Made by a program: the position numbers and the translations under genes. Source: Xylanibacter caecicola (GTDB taxonomy: Bacteria; Bacteroidota; Bacteroidia; Bacteroidales; Bacteroidaceae). Taken from it: DNA of 64,000 bases. Location: positions 1 through 64,000 of the forward strand of contig NZ_JABKKJ010000006.1 of NCBI RefSeq assembly GCF_013166515.1, written 5' to 3'. Each line of letters begins with the position of its first letter. Position 1 is the first letter of the stretch. The notes under the pieces were generated by a model. It was not told the origin of the DNA, did no database searches, and was given only the letters and a program-made list of their open reading frames with translations. Positions 1 through 8,592 of the stretch are shown here, piece by piece.

Positions 1-197
1 TATCCTGCTGTTGTCCGCTCTCGGGGGCGGTCTCGTCCGCCCCCGCCGCTCGGGCAGCCCCTCACGAGAGGAGTGAGGTAATGGCTATTCCATAATCAAA
101 GTTTTGCACTTCGATTTGGAAGCTTCATAAAAACAAGTGGAATATAACATTACGGCTGTCCATAGAATATCCCATGACAGCGCATCATTGTGCCTTA
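1..197. other. Left edge, no assignable gene
   Basis: Open frames enter from the left on the plus strand and stop at about 76 to 81, so the 3' end of an upstream gene may lie here, but the frame cannot be chosen. Positions 22-45 form a perfect GC-rich hairpin (9-bp arms CGGGGGCGG/CCGCCCCCG, 6-base loop) without a U-tract. The rest, up to the end of the convergent gene at 198, shows nothing recognisable. Confidence 0.25.
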
Positions 198-1187
198 TTA
201 CTCTTTCCTTACGGTGCTGTTCCTGTCGCCGAAAGTAAATGTCTGCCTGCATTTCGGGTAGGAAGAATACTGCATATTGGTGTTCAGCATCTCGTATGAC
301 TGCCGGTCGGAGCGTATCCATATCTCAAGCGGATACTCGTCATTATTGAAAAGCACACTGTCAAGCATCATTTCAAACTGCCGGTCAGTCATATTCAGCA
401 GGATGTTTTCCACAGTCTGCTGTTGCATGCTCTTGGCACAAGCCTCTATTTTCAGTGTGGTTGTATAAAACACCTCGTCGTCCATGCCATATTCCTTTTC
501 CCAATATAGCGACGAAGCACGAAGTCCACGCACCGGTTTCACCTGTATATTGGCAGTCTCAACGGCAAGATACTTGCCGTCTATCAGGAACGGGAAACGC
601 AACGTTGCATAGAACGGGTCGTCTACGGAATAGCTTTCGTCTGTCTTCAGACTGAATTTAAGGTCTTTATATTTGCCCATGGGGCGATGAATAGTCGCCA
701 CATTCACCCTCGACATCTCATTACCGTTCAGGTCGTATTCGCTCATTGACGGACAGAAGCCTTCAAGACCGGTGTCAGAAACTGTCATCAGCGTACCGAA
801 TTTCTTCATCACGTATGCTTTCATGCACACATTGTCCGCAAGCCACTCCACCTGTACCCAGTCGCCGCTCTCACCTGTTACGGGCAGCAACGCATCCTTA
901 TCAGGATGAACCGTTTCGATATAAGCCCCGTTATAGTCATTGGCTTTATACCGTCCGCGGTTCTCATCACTGAAATAATACTTTGTAACGGTCTCATAAG
1001 AACCTGCATCCGAATGCCATGCCATAAGTTTTGCACCGGCGGCATCGGGTCTTTTTCTCATGTTCAGCCCGTCAGTCCCGACTTTAAAGAACGTTGTGCA
1101 CTTGGGAACACTGAGCGTAAGGCTGCGCTGTCCCATAACTGCCGTTGCGGCAAATGCCACTATCAGCAGCAAGATTGTCTTTTTCAT
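198..1187 (-). CDS. Secreted protein with N-terminal SH3-like domain
   Basis: A 329-residue protein of unknown function. The first 19-20 residues are a clear signal peptide (MKKT, hydrophobic core, cut near VMGQ), so it is exported, probably to the periplasm. Residues about 35-125 look like a bacterial SH3 domain: GLNMRKRPD near the start and GDWVQVEW near the end are the typical b1 and b3 strand motifs. The remaining 200 residues match no family I recognise. SH3-like domains often bind peptidoglycan or peptides, but nothing here proves that. It is the last of three minus-strand genes, after the two small genes at 1234-1742, without an obvious functional link. Confidence 0.75.
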   Translation of the reverse strand: MKKTILLLIVAFAATAVMGQRSLTLSVPKCTTFFKVGTDGLNMRKRPDAAGAKLMAWHSDAGSYETVTKYYFSDENRGRYKANDYNGAYIETVHPDKDALLPVTGESGDWVQVEWLADNVCMKAYVMKKFGTLMTVSDTGLEGFCPSMSEYDLNGNEMSRVNVATIHRPMGKYKDLKFSLKTDESYSVDDPFYATLRFPFLIDGKYLAVETANIQVKPVRGLRASSLYWEKEYGMDDEVFYTTTLKIEACAKSMQQQTVENILLNMTDRQFEMMLDSVLFNNDEYPLEIWIRSDRQSYEMLNTNMQYSSYPKCRQTFTFGDRNSTVRKE

Positions 1188-1233
1188 GATAAATCAGTTT
1201 TATATAAAATTGTTTACAGTGGTAATGAAATAG

Positions 1234-1479
1234 TTATATTAACGTGGGGACTACAAGATGACCCGTATCTTCCTTATGTTCATCCCAAATAAGCGTAGCG
1301 AGATATTTGTCACTACGACAATGCAATTCTGCAACACCTTCTTCCATCAATTCCGATATATCGGATTGATAGTATATATCCGTTGCTTCTTTGAGTGACA
1401 CTCCGTAGAGTTCACACAAGCTCTTTATAATATTGGCACTCTTTATGGCTTGACAAGCCAATTTGCTTTCTTCGGTCAT
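1234..1479 (-). CDS. Small hypothetical protein (81 aa)
   Basis: An 81-residue soluble acidic protein with no signal peptide or membrane segment. It has an N-terminal helical part (ACQAIKSANIIKSLCELYGV) followed by a motif ending in ATLIWDEHK. From memory it resembles small Bacteroidales proteins found beside DUF3791 genes. It lies 50 bp downstream of a DUF3791 gene on the same strand, so the two are probably co-transcribed. Function unknown. Confidence 0.6.
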   Translation of the reverse strand: MTEESKLACQAIKSANIIKSLCELYGVSLKEATDIYYQSDISELMEEGVAELHCRSDKYLATLIWDEHKEDTGHLVVPTLI

Positions 1480-1529
1480 AACTGTTTGCTTTCAATATGT
1501 TTCAGACATTCGTCAAGCAGTTTTCATTG

Positions 1530-1742
1530 CTACAATACTCCTTTCTCCCTCATATAATCGGTGAGGTTTTCCACAAGATAACGTGAACTGAAAGTATGCA
1601 GGACATCATACGATGGCACTATATAGTCATAGAGTATGCCCGACTGCTTTAGCCTTTGGTATACTTCGCGCTGGCTCATATTCAACACATGCGCGAGCTT
1701 GCTTATACAATATGTTACAAATTCAAGAGTCTTTGTATCCAT
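1530..1742 (-). CDS. DUF3791 family protein
   Basis: A 70-residue protein matching the DUF3791 pattern: an N-terminal helix (EFVTYCISKLA), a middle YQRLKQSGILYDYI and the C-terminal signature YDVLHTFSSRYLVENLTDYM. DUF3791 genes are usually paired with a DUF3990 gene in what looks like a toxin-antitoxin-like arrangement. No DUF3990 gene is visible here; its place is taken by the 81-residue gene at 1234-1479. The gene is thus an orphan or part of a variant pair. Family assignment is by eye. Confidence 0.65.
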   Translation of the reverse strand: MDTKTLEFVTYCISKLAHVLNMSQREVYQRLKQSGILYDYIVPSYDVLHTFSSRYLVENLTDYMREKGVL

Positions 1743-1805
1743 AACAAACTTTCCATTTCAAATATTCTTACTTTTTTACACTATAATGTGTCCTTGCACA
1801 CTACG

Positions 1806-2078
1806 CTTTGATTACGTGAATTCGGGATAAGAAATAATAGCTTCAGTCGTGTTCTCCTCATGTAGGGACATATTCTTGTATTTGTCCGCACGCCTCATAG
1901 AGGCGTTCTTTATACTGTTCATACAGATAAAAATGACACAACGACAAGGCATTGGTATTGAAGACCTTGACTTCTTATCTGAACGCCTCTTCGATGCGTG
2001 CGGACAAATACAAGAATATGTCCCTACATGAGGAGGATATGTTCGGATGTCCGTTATCCCGAACTCGCGTCTTTGATT
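1806..2078. mobile_element. MITE copy 1, 257 bp with 8-bp target duplication
   Basis: The element runs from 1814 to 2070. Its ends are 17-bp terminal inverted repeats with two mismatches (ACGTGAATTCGGGATAA at 1814-1830; the reverse complement of ACGCGAGTTCGGGATAA at 2054-2070). It is flanked exactly by the direct repeat CTTTGATT (1806-1813 and 2071-2078), an 8-bp target-site duplication. Inside, a perfect 33-bp inverted repeat (1861-1893 and 1996-2028) makes most of the element one hairpin. There is no transposase, so it must be moved in trans. A second copy in opposite orientation lies at 61938-62196. AC-starting ends with 8-bp duplications would suit an IS982-type parent, but this is inference. 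Confidence 0.9.
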
Positions 2079-2215
2079 ACAAAGTTAATCTTTTTTCTTA
2101 AGATTTTGGGCATACAAGTTCCAAATTCTGTGGTCACTACGTAATATTTATCGGTTCCGGAATACTTTGGGACACTTGTCCGATGAGGCAATGTTTCCTT
2201 CTTGGAGCATGTGTA

Positions 2216-2640
2216 CTGACATATTTAACCGTAAAAGACACAAATCAGCGTGCAAGTATTTCCCTGAAAAACATGTCAGTATGTAAGTTGAAAAACTCAC
2301 GTGAAAACAATCAAACTACACGGGATACATTGACGTCAAAGTGCTTTAATATCGTAAAAGCAGCCAAGTGAGACTGCAAAACATGGCATTTTACATCCCA
2401 AAACAGGCATCTTCAGGGTGCAAAACACGCAACTTTATGACACAAAACAATATGTATTAGGATGCAAAACAGCATGCTTTAGCATCAAAAACACGCTTCT
2501 TTAACCTATAAAAAGCATCACGCGATGCACATTACGACATAAAAACAACATAAAACGTTGGTATTACACACTTTACAACTGCACACATTTCTACGCGATA
2601 TTTACGGAAAACTTTTTTGGAATGCGCAAATATCGCAAGC
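2216..2640 (+). repeat. Non-coding repeat block A with 22-bp array
   Basis: This block is similar to 42974-43420. Both start with a region containing AAAAACATGTCARTATG then TAAGTTGAAAAAC, continue into a degenerate array, and end with CTGCACAC, GATATTTACG and CGCAAGCATGGAGAG. The array here is six units of 21-23 bp at 2374-2396, 2397-2417, 2418-2439, 2440-2461, 2462-2483 and 2484-2506, each of the form nnnCAAAACAnGCAnnTTTAnn. No credible coding frame covers it. Confidence 0.7.
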
Positions 2641-2910
2641 ATGGAGAGTTTGGAAAAAGCAGAAAGAAAGGCAAACTGTCATTTCTCTTACACATTGTAA
2701 AACAACAACAAACCGTAAACTATGAAAAACGTAACGGGAAGAAGGAGAAAAAAGTAAAAAGAAATGGGAAGAAAAAGGAAGATAAAATACGGATGTCTTG
2801 TTACTTATTCCAATACGATGTGTCCTTTATCGTCATGCGGCACAAGGCATATAACGGCTCTTATTTCCTTTAAAATTTCATAGCTTAACATCACTCACAA
2901 TATTCAATAA
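2641..2910. other. Intergenic, A/G-rich, no gene recognised
   Basis: Very purine-rich sequence (about 2690-2790) follows repeat block A. An 83-codon frame at 2622-2873 is low in complexity (Lys/Arg/Gly runs), overlaps the repeat and is not credible. The stretch 2079-2215 upstream of the block likewise shows no gene. Confidence 0.5.
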
Positions 2911-2985
2911 TGTCACTATACTGAATAAAAAATGCCATATTTTATTCAATACAGCGTTTTAATTGAATAAAAATGGATATATTTG
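2911..2985 (+). promoter_or_regulatory. Promoter with ATTCAAT/ATTGAAT operator array
   Basis: TATATTTG at 2978-2985 is a good Bacteroidetes -7 box, placing the transcript start near 2992. Upstream are four half-sites of one motif: ATTCAAT 2912-2918, TGAATA 2922-2927, ATTCAAT 2944-2950, ATTGAAT 2962-2968. They form two overlapping dyads: TTATTCAAT/ATTGAATAA (2942-2950 and 2962-2970, 11-bp gap) and TGAATAAAA/TTTTATTCA (2922-2930 and 2940-2948, 9-bp gap). The arrangement covers the -33 region and looks like a repressor site. Confidence 0.6.
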
Positions 2986-3004
2986 CAGTCAAAGACGGCA
3001 TAAC

Positions 3005-4285
3005 ATGAAAAGTATAATCCTTAATCAGAAAGCAGAGCGTGACGAACTTATGGCTCGTCCGTATCTGCAAAGAGAGACAAGATATAAGACGGATGAACTG
3101 CTTGCAAATCCGTTAATAAAGCTCATTACCGGTCCGCGACGTACGGGAAAGTCTGTGTTTGCATTGTTGATGCTGCAAGGAAAAAACTTTGCATATCTTA
3201 ACTTTGACGACAATCTACTGCTGAAGAACTGGGATGAAGATTTGGTTATGACCATGCTTGACAATGTTTATCCCGGATACGAGTATCTTTTGTTTGACGA
3301 AATTCAAAATCTGCCCGATTGGGATTTATGGGTTGGCAAGCTATATCGCCGCGGAACAAATCTGATAATAACCGGAAGTAATGCAAAAATGCTGAGTAGT
3401 GAAATGGCAACAGTACTGACCGGGCGATATTTACAGATAGAAATGTTACCGTTCAGCCTCGATGAGACAATGAAATGGAACGGTATCGACATGCGTATGC
3501 CGCAAGATGAACAGAAGTCAAGGATAGTTGCGCTGACAGACGACTATCTGCGCAACGGCGGATATCCGGAAACAATACAGGCACGCAACATAACAAAAAA
3601 CTATCTTTCAACACTATTCGACTCGATACTGCTTAAAGATGTTGCCAAGAGACATAACGTTCGCAACACTACAGACTTGTACAATCTGGCGTCTTATCTG
3701 CTGTCAAACTTCTGCAATCCTGTCTCCGCCAATGAACTTGCGGAAAGATTAGGATTGGCAAGCGTCGCCACTACCAAGAAATTCTGCAATTATCTTGCCG
3801 AACCATATCTGTTCTTCTTTCTTCCGCGTTTCAATTACAAAATAAAACTGATGAAAAAAACTCCAAATAAAGTATATGTCATCGATAACGGGTTTGTACA
3901 AAGCACGGCATTCAGCCTCAGCGAGAACCTCGGCAGACTGTTGGAGAACCAGATCTTCGTCGAACTGTTACGGCGTGGATATGCCCCGGGGCAGACTATG
4001 TTCTACTATCGGTCGCGCAATGACAAAGAGATTGACTTCGTAACCTGTAATGGTACAAAAGTAAAGCAACTGATACAAGTATGTCATGACATGACTTCCG
4101 TAAAGACACGCAAGCGCGAACTTGATGCTCTTGCAGAGGCTGCAAACGAACTTCATTGCGACAATCTTCTTGTAATAACCAACTCACAGGAAGAAACAAT
4201 TGAGTGGAAAAGCCATAGCATATCCGTTGTCCCCGTCCGTAAGTACTCATCAGAGGACATCGGTGGGAATGTCTGTCATATATAA
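3005..4285 (+). CDS. AAA_14 / DUF4143 ATP-binding protein
   Basis: A 426-residue protein of the AAA_14-DUF4143 family of Bacteroidetes and archaea. Visible motifs are Walker A (GPRRTGKS), Walker B (YLLFDEIQN), sensor-like ITGSNA, and near the C-terminus the nuclease-like YYRSRNDKEIDF typical of the DUF4143 part. The biological role of the family is not settled. A start at 2963 would lie upstream of the predicted transcript start, so the start at 3005 (MKSIILNQ) is preferred. The gene stands alone behind an operator-like promoter and overlaps the convergent regulator gene by 10 bp. Confidence 0.85.
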   Translation: MKSIILNQKAERDELMARPYLQRETRYKTDELLANPLIKLITGPRRTGKSVFALLMLQGKNFAYLNFDDNLLLKNWDEDLVMTMLDNVYPGYEYLLFDEIQNLPDWDLWVGKLYRRGTNLIITGSNAKMLSSEMATVLTGRYLQIEMLPFSLDETMKWNGIDMRMPQDEQKSRIVALTDDYLRNGGYPETIQARNITKNYLSTLFDSILLKDVAKRHNVRNTTDLYNLASYLLSNFCNPVSANELAERLGLASVATTKKFCNYLAEPYLFFFLPRFNYKIKLMKKTPNKVYVIDNGFVQSTAFSLSENLGRLLENQIFVELLRRGYAPGQTMFYYRSRNDKEIDFVTCNGTKVKQLIQVCHDMTSVKTRKRELDALAEAANELHCDNLLVITNSQEETIEWKSHSISVVPVRKYSSEDIGGNVCHI

Positions 4286-4929
4286 TAGTCCGCCATTTCC
4301 ACAAGTCCTGCACGCAACGCATACCGCGTTGCCTCATATACGTTGTTTATTTCCAGCTTTCGGAAAATGTTTTTCTTATGTGTTACGATTGTGTGGACGC
4401 TCGATATGCGCAACGCGGCTATCTCCTTAACCGATTTACCGTGTGCTATGAGCCGCAAAATCTCGGTCTCCGTTGCCGTCAGCGAGGACATTCCGGTGCA
4501 TTGCGCGGGCAAGGATGCAAGTTGTTCCTTTATCATACCGCATAGGAAGTGCCTGCCGGCAACAGCGGAAAACAACGCACTGCGGATTTCGTCATCGGCA
4601 CATTCTTTCAGCAACATGCCGACATTCGGCTCGGAAGAGAGCCGGCGTATAAACGCATCTCCCAAGCCATTTGAGAACAGCAGACAGTAACTCTGTCTGA
4701 AACGGTTTGCAAGAATAAGCATCTCATCGGCACCGTTTATGTCGAACAGGGTGTAGTCTATTATAATGACAACCTCTTTTCCACTGTCAACAATGGCTGA
4801 AACAAGTTCGTTCTTGCACGATACGTCTTTTATTGTGCTGCGGGGAAACAGACAAGAGATATACCCGTGCATTCCGGCACGGGTGATATCCTGATTGTCT
4901 GCTATGATAAATGTTTTGTATTGGTCCAT
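4276..4929 (-). CDS. NarL/LuxR-family response regulator
   Basis: A 217-residue two-domain regulator. The receiver domain (residues 1-120) has the acidic pair at D11/D14 and the phosphoacceptor candidate D58 in VVIIIDYTLFD. The C-terminal LuxR helix-turn-helix (about 150-210) carries LTATETEILRLIAHGKS and VKEIA...HTIVTHKKNIFRKL. The family binds DNA as a phosphorylation-controlled dimer. No histidine kinase is adjacent, so it is an orphan here. Its 3' end overlaps the AAA_14 gene; cysK follows in the same direction only at lower coordinates on the far side, so co-regulation is not implied. Confidence 0.88.
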   Translation of the reverse strand: MDQYKTFIIADNQDITRAGMHGYISCLFPRSTIKDVSCKNELVSAIVDSGKEVVIIIDYTLFDINGADEMLILANRFRQSYCLLFSNGLGDAFIRRLSSEPNVGMLLKECADDEIRSALFSAVAGRHFLCGMIKEQLASLPAQCTGMSSLTATETEILRLIAHGKSVKEIAALRISSVHTIVTHKKNIFRKLEINNVYEATRYALRAGLVEMADYYI

Positions 4930-4959
4930 GCCCTACGAGTAAACAAACACACTAAAGCA

Positions 4960-5907
4960 TTAAAGGGGATAGTCTTCGAAGGCGTAAAGCACCGTGGAGA
5001 GGTATCTCTCGCCCGTATCGGGAAGAAGGGCGACAATGGTCTTGCCGGCGTTCTCCTCTTTCTTTGCCAGCTGTATGGCGGCATAAAGGGCTGCGCCGGA
5101 CGATATGCCGACAAGCAATCCTTCTTTCCGGGCAAGCAGACGCGACGTGCGTATGGCATCGTCATCACCGACTTTCACAATGCTGTCCGCCATTACGGCA
5201 TTAAAGTTCTTGGGCACAAACCCCGCTCCTATGCCCTGTATCTTGTGCGGTCCCGCCTGTCCGCCGGAAAGAACCGGTGATGTTTCAGGCTCTACCGCCA
5301 CTGCCTTGACAGCCGGATTATGGTTTTTCAAGCCCTGCGCCGTACCGCTGAGCGTTCCGCCCGTACCCACTCCGGCAACGAATATATCCACCTGCCCGTC
5401 GGTATCCGCCCATATCTCCTCGGCAGTGGTCCTTACATGCATTGCCGGATTTGCCGGATTTTCAAACTGTTGGGGTATCACCGCGCCCAGTATCTGCTCT
5501 TTCAGCTCGTTTGCCTTGCGTATGGCTCCCTTCATTCCCTCGCTTCCGGGTGTCAGAATAAGCGTGGCGCCAAGCGCCTTAAGCAGGTTCTGGCGCTCTA
5601 TGCTCATCGTCTCGGGCATGGTGAGTATCAGCTTATACCCCTTTACCGACGCCACCCACGCCAGCCCGATGCCGGTGTTTCCGCTCGTAGGCTCTATCAA
5701 CACCGAGCCGGGGACAAGATTACCCTTCTTTTCCTCCGCCTCTATCATCGCGAGAGCTATGCGGTCCTTTACGCTTCCACCGGGATTGAAATATTCTATC
5801 TTGGCTATAAGCCTAGCCTTAAGCCCTTCTGCTTTCTCTATGTTTCTCAACTGCAGGAGCGGTGTCCTGCCTATTAGTTCCGTCAGACTTTGATAAATTG
5901 CTGCCAT
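4960..5907 (-). CDS. cysK: Cysteine synthase (O-acetylserine sulfhydrylase)
   Basis: A 315-residue PLP enzyme that makes cysteine from O-acetylserine and sulfide in the cytoplasm. The PLP lysine is K47 in [11 protein letters not shown], the substrate/phosphate loop is PTSGNTGIG, and the PLP-phosphate loop [10 protein letters not shown] follows. The length is normal for CysK. It has its own promoter with a dyad at 5933-5981, so although it sits downstream of the SPOR-ruvX-def-TPR run it is probably also transcribed separately. Confidence 0.96.
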   Translation of the reverse strand: MAAIYQSLTELIGRTPLLQLRNIEKAEGLKARLIAKIEYFNPGGSVKDRIALAMIEAEEKKGNLVPGSVLIEPTSGNTGIGLAWVASVKGYKLILTMPETMSIERQNLLKALGATLILTPGSEGMKGAIRKANELKEQILGAVIPQQFENPANPAMHVRTTAEEIWADTDGQVDIFVAGVGTGGTLSGTAQGLKNHNPAVKAVAVEPETSPVLSGGQAGPHKIQGIGAGFVPKNFNAVMADSIVKVGDDDAIRTSRLLARKEGLLVGISSGAALYAAIQLAKKEENAGKTIVALLPDTGERYLSTVLYAFEDYPL

Positions 5908-5932
5908 ATCTATTTTGTTTTGAATGTTTATG

Positions 5933-5981
5933 CAAAGATAAGCAGGTTATGCGTGTTGTGCAATACCACAATAATGGTATT
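5933..5981 (-). promoter_or_regulatory. cysK promoter with 7-bp dyad
   Basis: On the minus strand TATCTTTG (5940-5933) is the -7 box, with TTG at 5963-5961 exactly 20 bp upstream. A perfect inverted repeat AATACCA/TGGTATT (5962-5968 and 5975-5981) overlaps the -33 element and may be an operator for a sulfur or cysteine regulator. Confidence 0.6.
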
Positions 5982-6014
5982 TATAATAAATACAATACAG
6001 ACCGGCACCCGGCG

Positions 6015-7973
6015 TCACCTGTTTTTCTTTATGACACTGTAGGCACCGTATATGCCCAATTCGCCCGCCTTGCTGAGATCTTGTATGCCTTCCGCCTTCT
6101 TATTCAGATGTATACGCGCAAGACCGCGATTATAATAAGCCTCGGCAAGGCGCGGATCTATTTCTATGGCACGTGTATAGTCGGCTACGGCAGCGGCGTA
6201 GTCTTTGCGCATGGCATGCAGGTTGGCACGGTTATAATATATGTACGCATTGCCGGGAGTCAGCGACAGAGCCTTGTCGAAGTCTGCCAACGCACGCATG
6301 CCCTTTAGTTCCGTCTCCATTCCCTGCGAGGCATTGAACTCGTTCATCATTGTCTGGCACACGGCACGCTGCCAATAAGCAAACGATGCAGTACTGTCTA
6401 TCTGTGTATAAGTGGTGAGATCGTTCGCGGCGGCATCGAAATTCTGGGTTACGATGTATGCCACAGCCCTCTGAAGCAGCAGTCCGCGACTTGTCTTCGT
6501 ACTGCCCGAGTGGTCTATCTCTGCCGAGAGCGTGTCTATAAGCGCAAAACATGCTTCGGTCTCTGTCGCATCAAGTGCCTTTGAATTGCAGTTGATATGA
6601 ACGGTATGGCGCGGACGACACTCGCGGTTGAATGTCTCTATCTCGTTGTCGAACACCTGATATGACTTTATTCCGTTGGTGTATCGTGTGAACGACAGGC
6701 GGTACATGGGCAGAAAACCGGTATCGGTCTTCCGGTTCTGCACGCGTCCGCGGTAGTCGCTTGCATACTCATGGTCCACGGTATTGTCGTCTGCAACGAC
6801 AAGCTGGTTGTATTTATCCATGTCTATGTCGCTCTTCTTGCGCACACTGCGCCGCATCTTCCTGCTCCACCGTGGCTGTATGCCGTTGTGTTTGTCGTTC
6901 TGTGCCTTGAATATGCGGAACTCGTCCATCTCCGCCTTGCCCGTCATGCCCAGCAGACGATAGCAATGTGCACGGCGGTTAAGCCCCACCCAGAAGTTGG
7001 GAAACTGCTTTATCACAGCCGAATAGTCGTTGATTGCCCCACGTATGTCGCCTGTCCGCTCGCGAAGAAGACCGCGGTTGTAAATGGCAAGAGCGTTGTC
7101 CGGCTCCATTTTCACGACAAAATCGAAGTCTTCTATAGCGCGGTTGTCGTCGCCAACCTGCACACGCAGCTGTCCGCGGTTGTAATGTGCAAGAAAATTC
7201 TCAGGCTCTATCTCTATCGCCTTGTCATAATCGGCAAGGGCACCGCGAAGGTTATTGATGTTATAGCGCGCAAGGGCACGGTTTACATAGTTGCCTGCGG
7301 TATGAGGCTTCAGGTGTATCGCCTTGCCGAGCTGCATGTCGGCGTCTTTCCACTGCGAGCGCGAAAGACTTATCATTGCCCTTACAGACCAGGCATCGGC
7401 GTCGTAAGGGTCTATTTCAAGACTCTTGTCAAGATACTTCACGCCCTCAAGCGTGTCTTTCTGCTGCATGCAGACCTCAGCCTTCAGTGCGTATGCCTTG
7501 GAATATGATTGCCAACGGCTTATCATCCTGTCAAGATCGGAATGCGCGCCCTCATAGTCCTTGTCCTCCATGCGGCACAACACGCGGTTGTACCACAGAT
7601 TTTTCTTGTCGGGGTTATACTTTATTGTCTCGTCATAGTCGGCAATGGCTGCCTTGAAATCTTTAAGGCGTATACGGCAAAAACCGCGCAACTCAAAGAC
7701 ATCGGGCACAAAGGGGTTCAGCTCTATTGCCTTGGAGCAATCGGACTCCGCCCCGGTAAAGTCGTCAAGATAGAACTTTGCCACGCCGCGATAGAACCAC
7801 GGCTCATAAAGAAAGGGCTTGGAGTTGATTGCCTGATTGAAATATTGTATCGAAAGCACATAATCCTCGTAGTAGAGCGCGCTGCGCCCCACCATCACAA
7901 GCCTGTCGGTGTTGAACTGCGCACCTGCGACAGACGGCAGAAGTGTAAGTATGATGAGGATTATGTTTCTCAT
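6015..7973 (-). CDS. Secreted tetratricopeptide-repeat protein
   Basis: A 652-residue exported protein with a signal peptide (residues 1-18, cut near VAGAQ). Residues about 20-365 are consecutive TPR units with the usual W/Y-G-A-F-A-P spacing (for example YNRGQLRVQVGDDNRAIEDF). A linker of about 140 residues follows, then a second TPR group from about 500 to 645. TPR arrays are protein-binding scaffolds; in Bacteroidales such proteins are common in the periplasm, but the partner is unknown. It starts one base after the end of def and is very likely translated in the same transcript. Confidence 0.88.
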   Translation of the reverse strand: MRNIILIILTLLPSVAGAQFNTDRLVMVGRSALYYEDYVLSIQYFNQAINSKPFLYEPWFYRGVAKFYLDDFTGAESDCSKAIELNPFVPDVFELRGFCRIRLKDFKAAIADYDETIKYNPDKKNLWYNRVLCRMEDKDYEGAHSDLDRMISRWQSYSKAYALKAEVCMQQKDTLEGVKYLDKSLEIDPYDADAWSVRAMISLSRSQWKDADMQLGKAIHLKPHTAGNYVNRALARYNINNLRGALADYDKAIEIEPENFLAHYNRGQLRVQVGDDNRAIEDFDFVVKMEPDNALAIYNRGLLRERTGDIRGAINDYSAVIKQFPNFWVGLNRRAHCYRLLGMTGKAEMDEFRIFKAQNDKHNGIQPRWSRKMRRSVRKKSDIDMDKYNQLVVADDNTVDHEYASDYRGRVQNRKTDTGFLPMYRLSFTRYTNGIKSYQVFDNEIETFNRECRPRHTVHINCNSKALDATETEACFALIDTLSAEIDHSGSTKTSRGLLLQRAVAYIVTQNFDAAANDLTTYTQIDSTASFAYWQRAVCQTMMNEFNASQGMETELKGMRALADFDKALSLTPGNAYIYYNRANLHAMRKDYAAAVADYTRAIEIDPRLAEAYYNRGLARIHLNKKAEGIQDLSKAGELGIYGAYSVIKKNR

Positions 7974-8549
7974 TTAACGATGCTTGGGCGCCGCCTTTGT
8001 ACGATATGCGCAACGGTAACGTCCTTGAAGAAGAGCTTTCATCTTACTCTTTATAAGCTGTTTGCGTAACGGGGATATGCGGTCGGTAAACACTGTTGCG
8101 TTCAAATGGTCGAATTCATGCTGCATTACACGTGCCAGATAGCCGTCAACCCACTCTTCATGCGGTTGCATGTCTTCATCGAGATACTTCACAAGGATGC
8201 GCTTCGGACGCGTCACCCTCTCGTGAATGCCGGGCAACGACAGGCATCCCTCTTCCATTGTCTCCGTTTCCGTATCGTCATATTCGAGTATATGCGGGTT
8301 TATGTATGCCTTGCGGAAGTCCTTATACTTCTTGAATTCATCAGAATCATCATAAAGCACATCGAGATCTATCACGGCAAGGCGTATGTCCTTGCCTATC
8401 TGCGGCGCGGCAAGCCCTACGCCTTCCGATGCCGTAAGTGTTTCAAACATGTCACTGATGAGTTCTTTCAGTCCGGGATAGTCTGCCGGAATGTCCTGCG
8501 ACTCTTTTCTCAGCACAGGCTGTCCATATATATATATAGGTAATATCAT
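7974..8549 (-). CDS. def: Peptide deformylase
   Basis: Removes the formyl group from nascent N-terminal methionine. All three family motifs are present: GVGLAAPQIG, EGCLSLPG (Cys metal ligand) and QHEFDHLNA (two His ligands and the catalytic Glu). The start MILPIYIYG at 8549 is chosen because it matches the usual Bacteroidales N-terminus; a start four codons upstream is also open. About 191 residues, with a basic C-terminal tail. It lies between ruvX and the TPR gene on the minus strand, which is a usual grouping in this order. Confidence 0.96.
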   Translation of the reverse strand: MILPIYIYGQPVLRKESQDIPADYPGLKELISDMFETLTASEGVGLAAPQIGKDIRLAVIDLDVLYDDSDEFKKYKDFRKAYINPHILEYDDTETETMEEGCLSLPGIHERVTRPKRILVKYLDEDMQPHEEWVDGYLARVMQHEFDHLNATVFTDRISPLRKQLIKSKMKALLQGRYRCAYRTKAAPKHR

Positions 8550-8592
8550 TATATTAAGCAATTGATTTTTTAACTTGACAAAGCGGGATACA

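Noticed and set aside
2622..2873. 83-codon ORF rich in Lys, Arg and Gly
   Set aside because: Low-complexity translation of purine-rich DNA that overlaps a repeat block; no ribosome-binding context.
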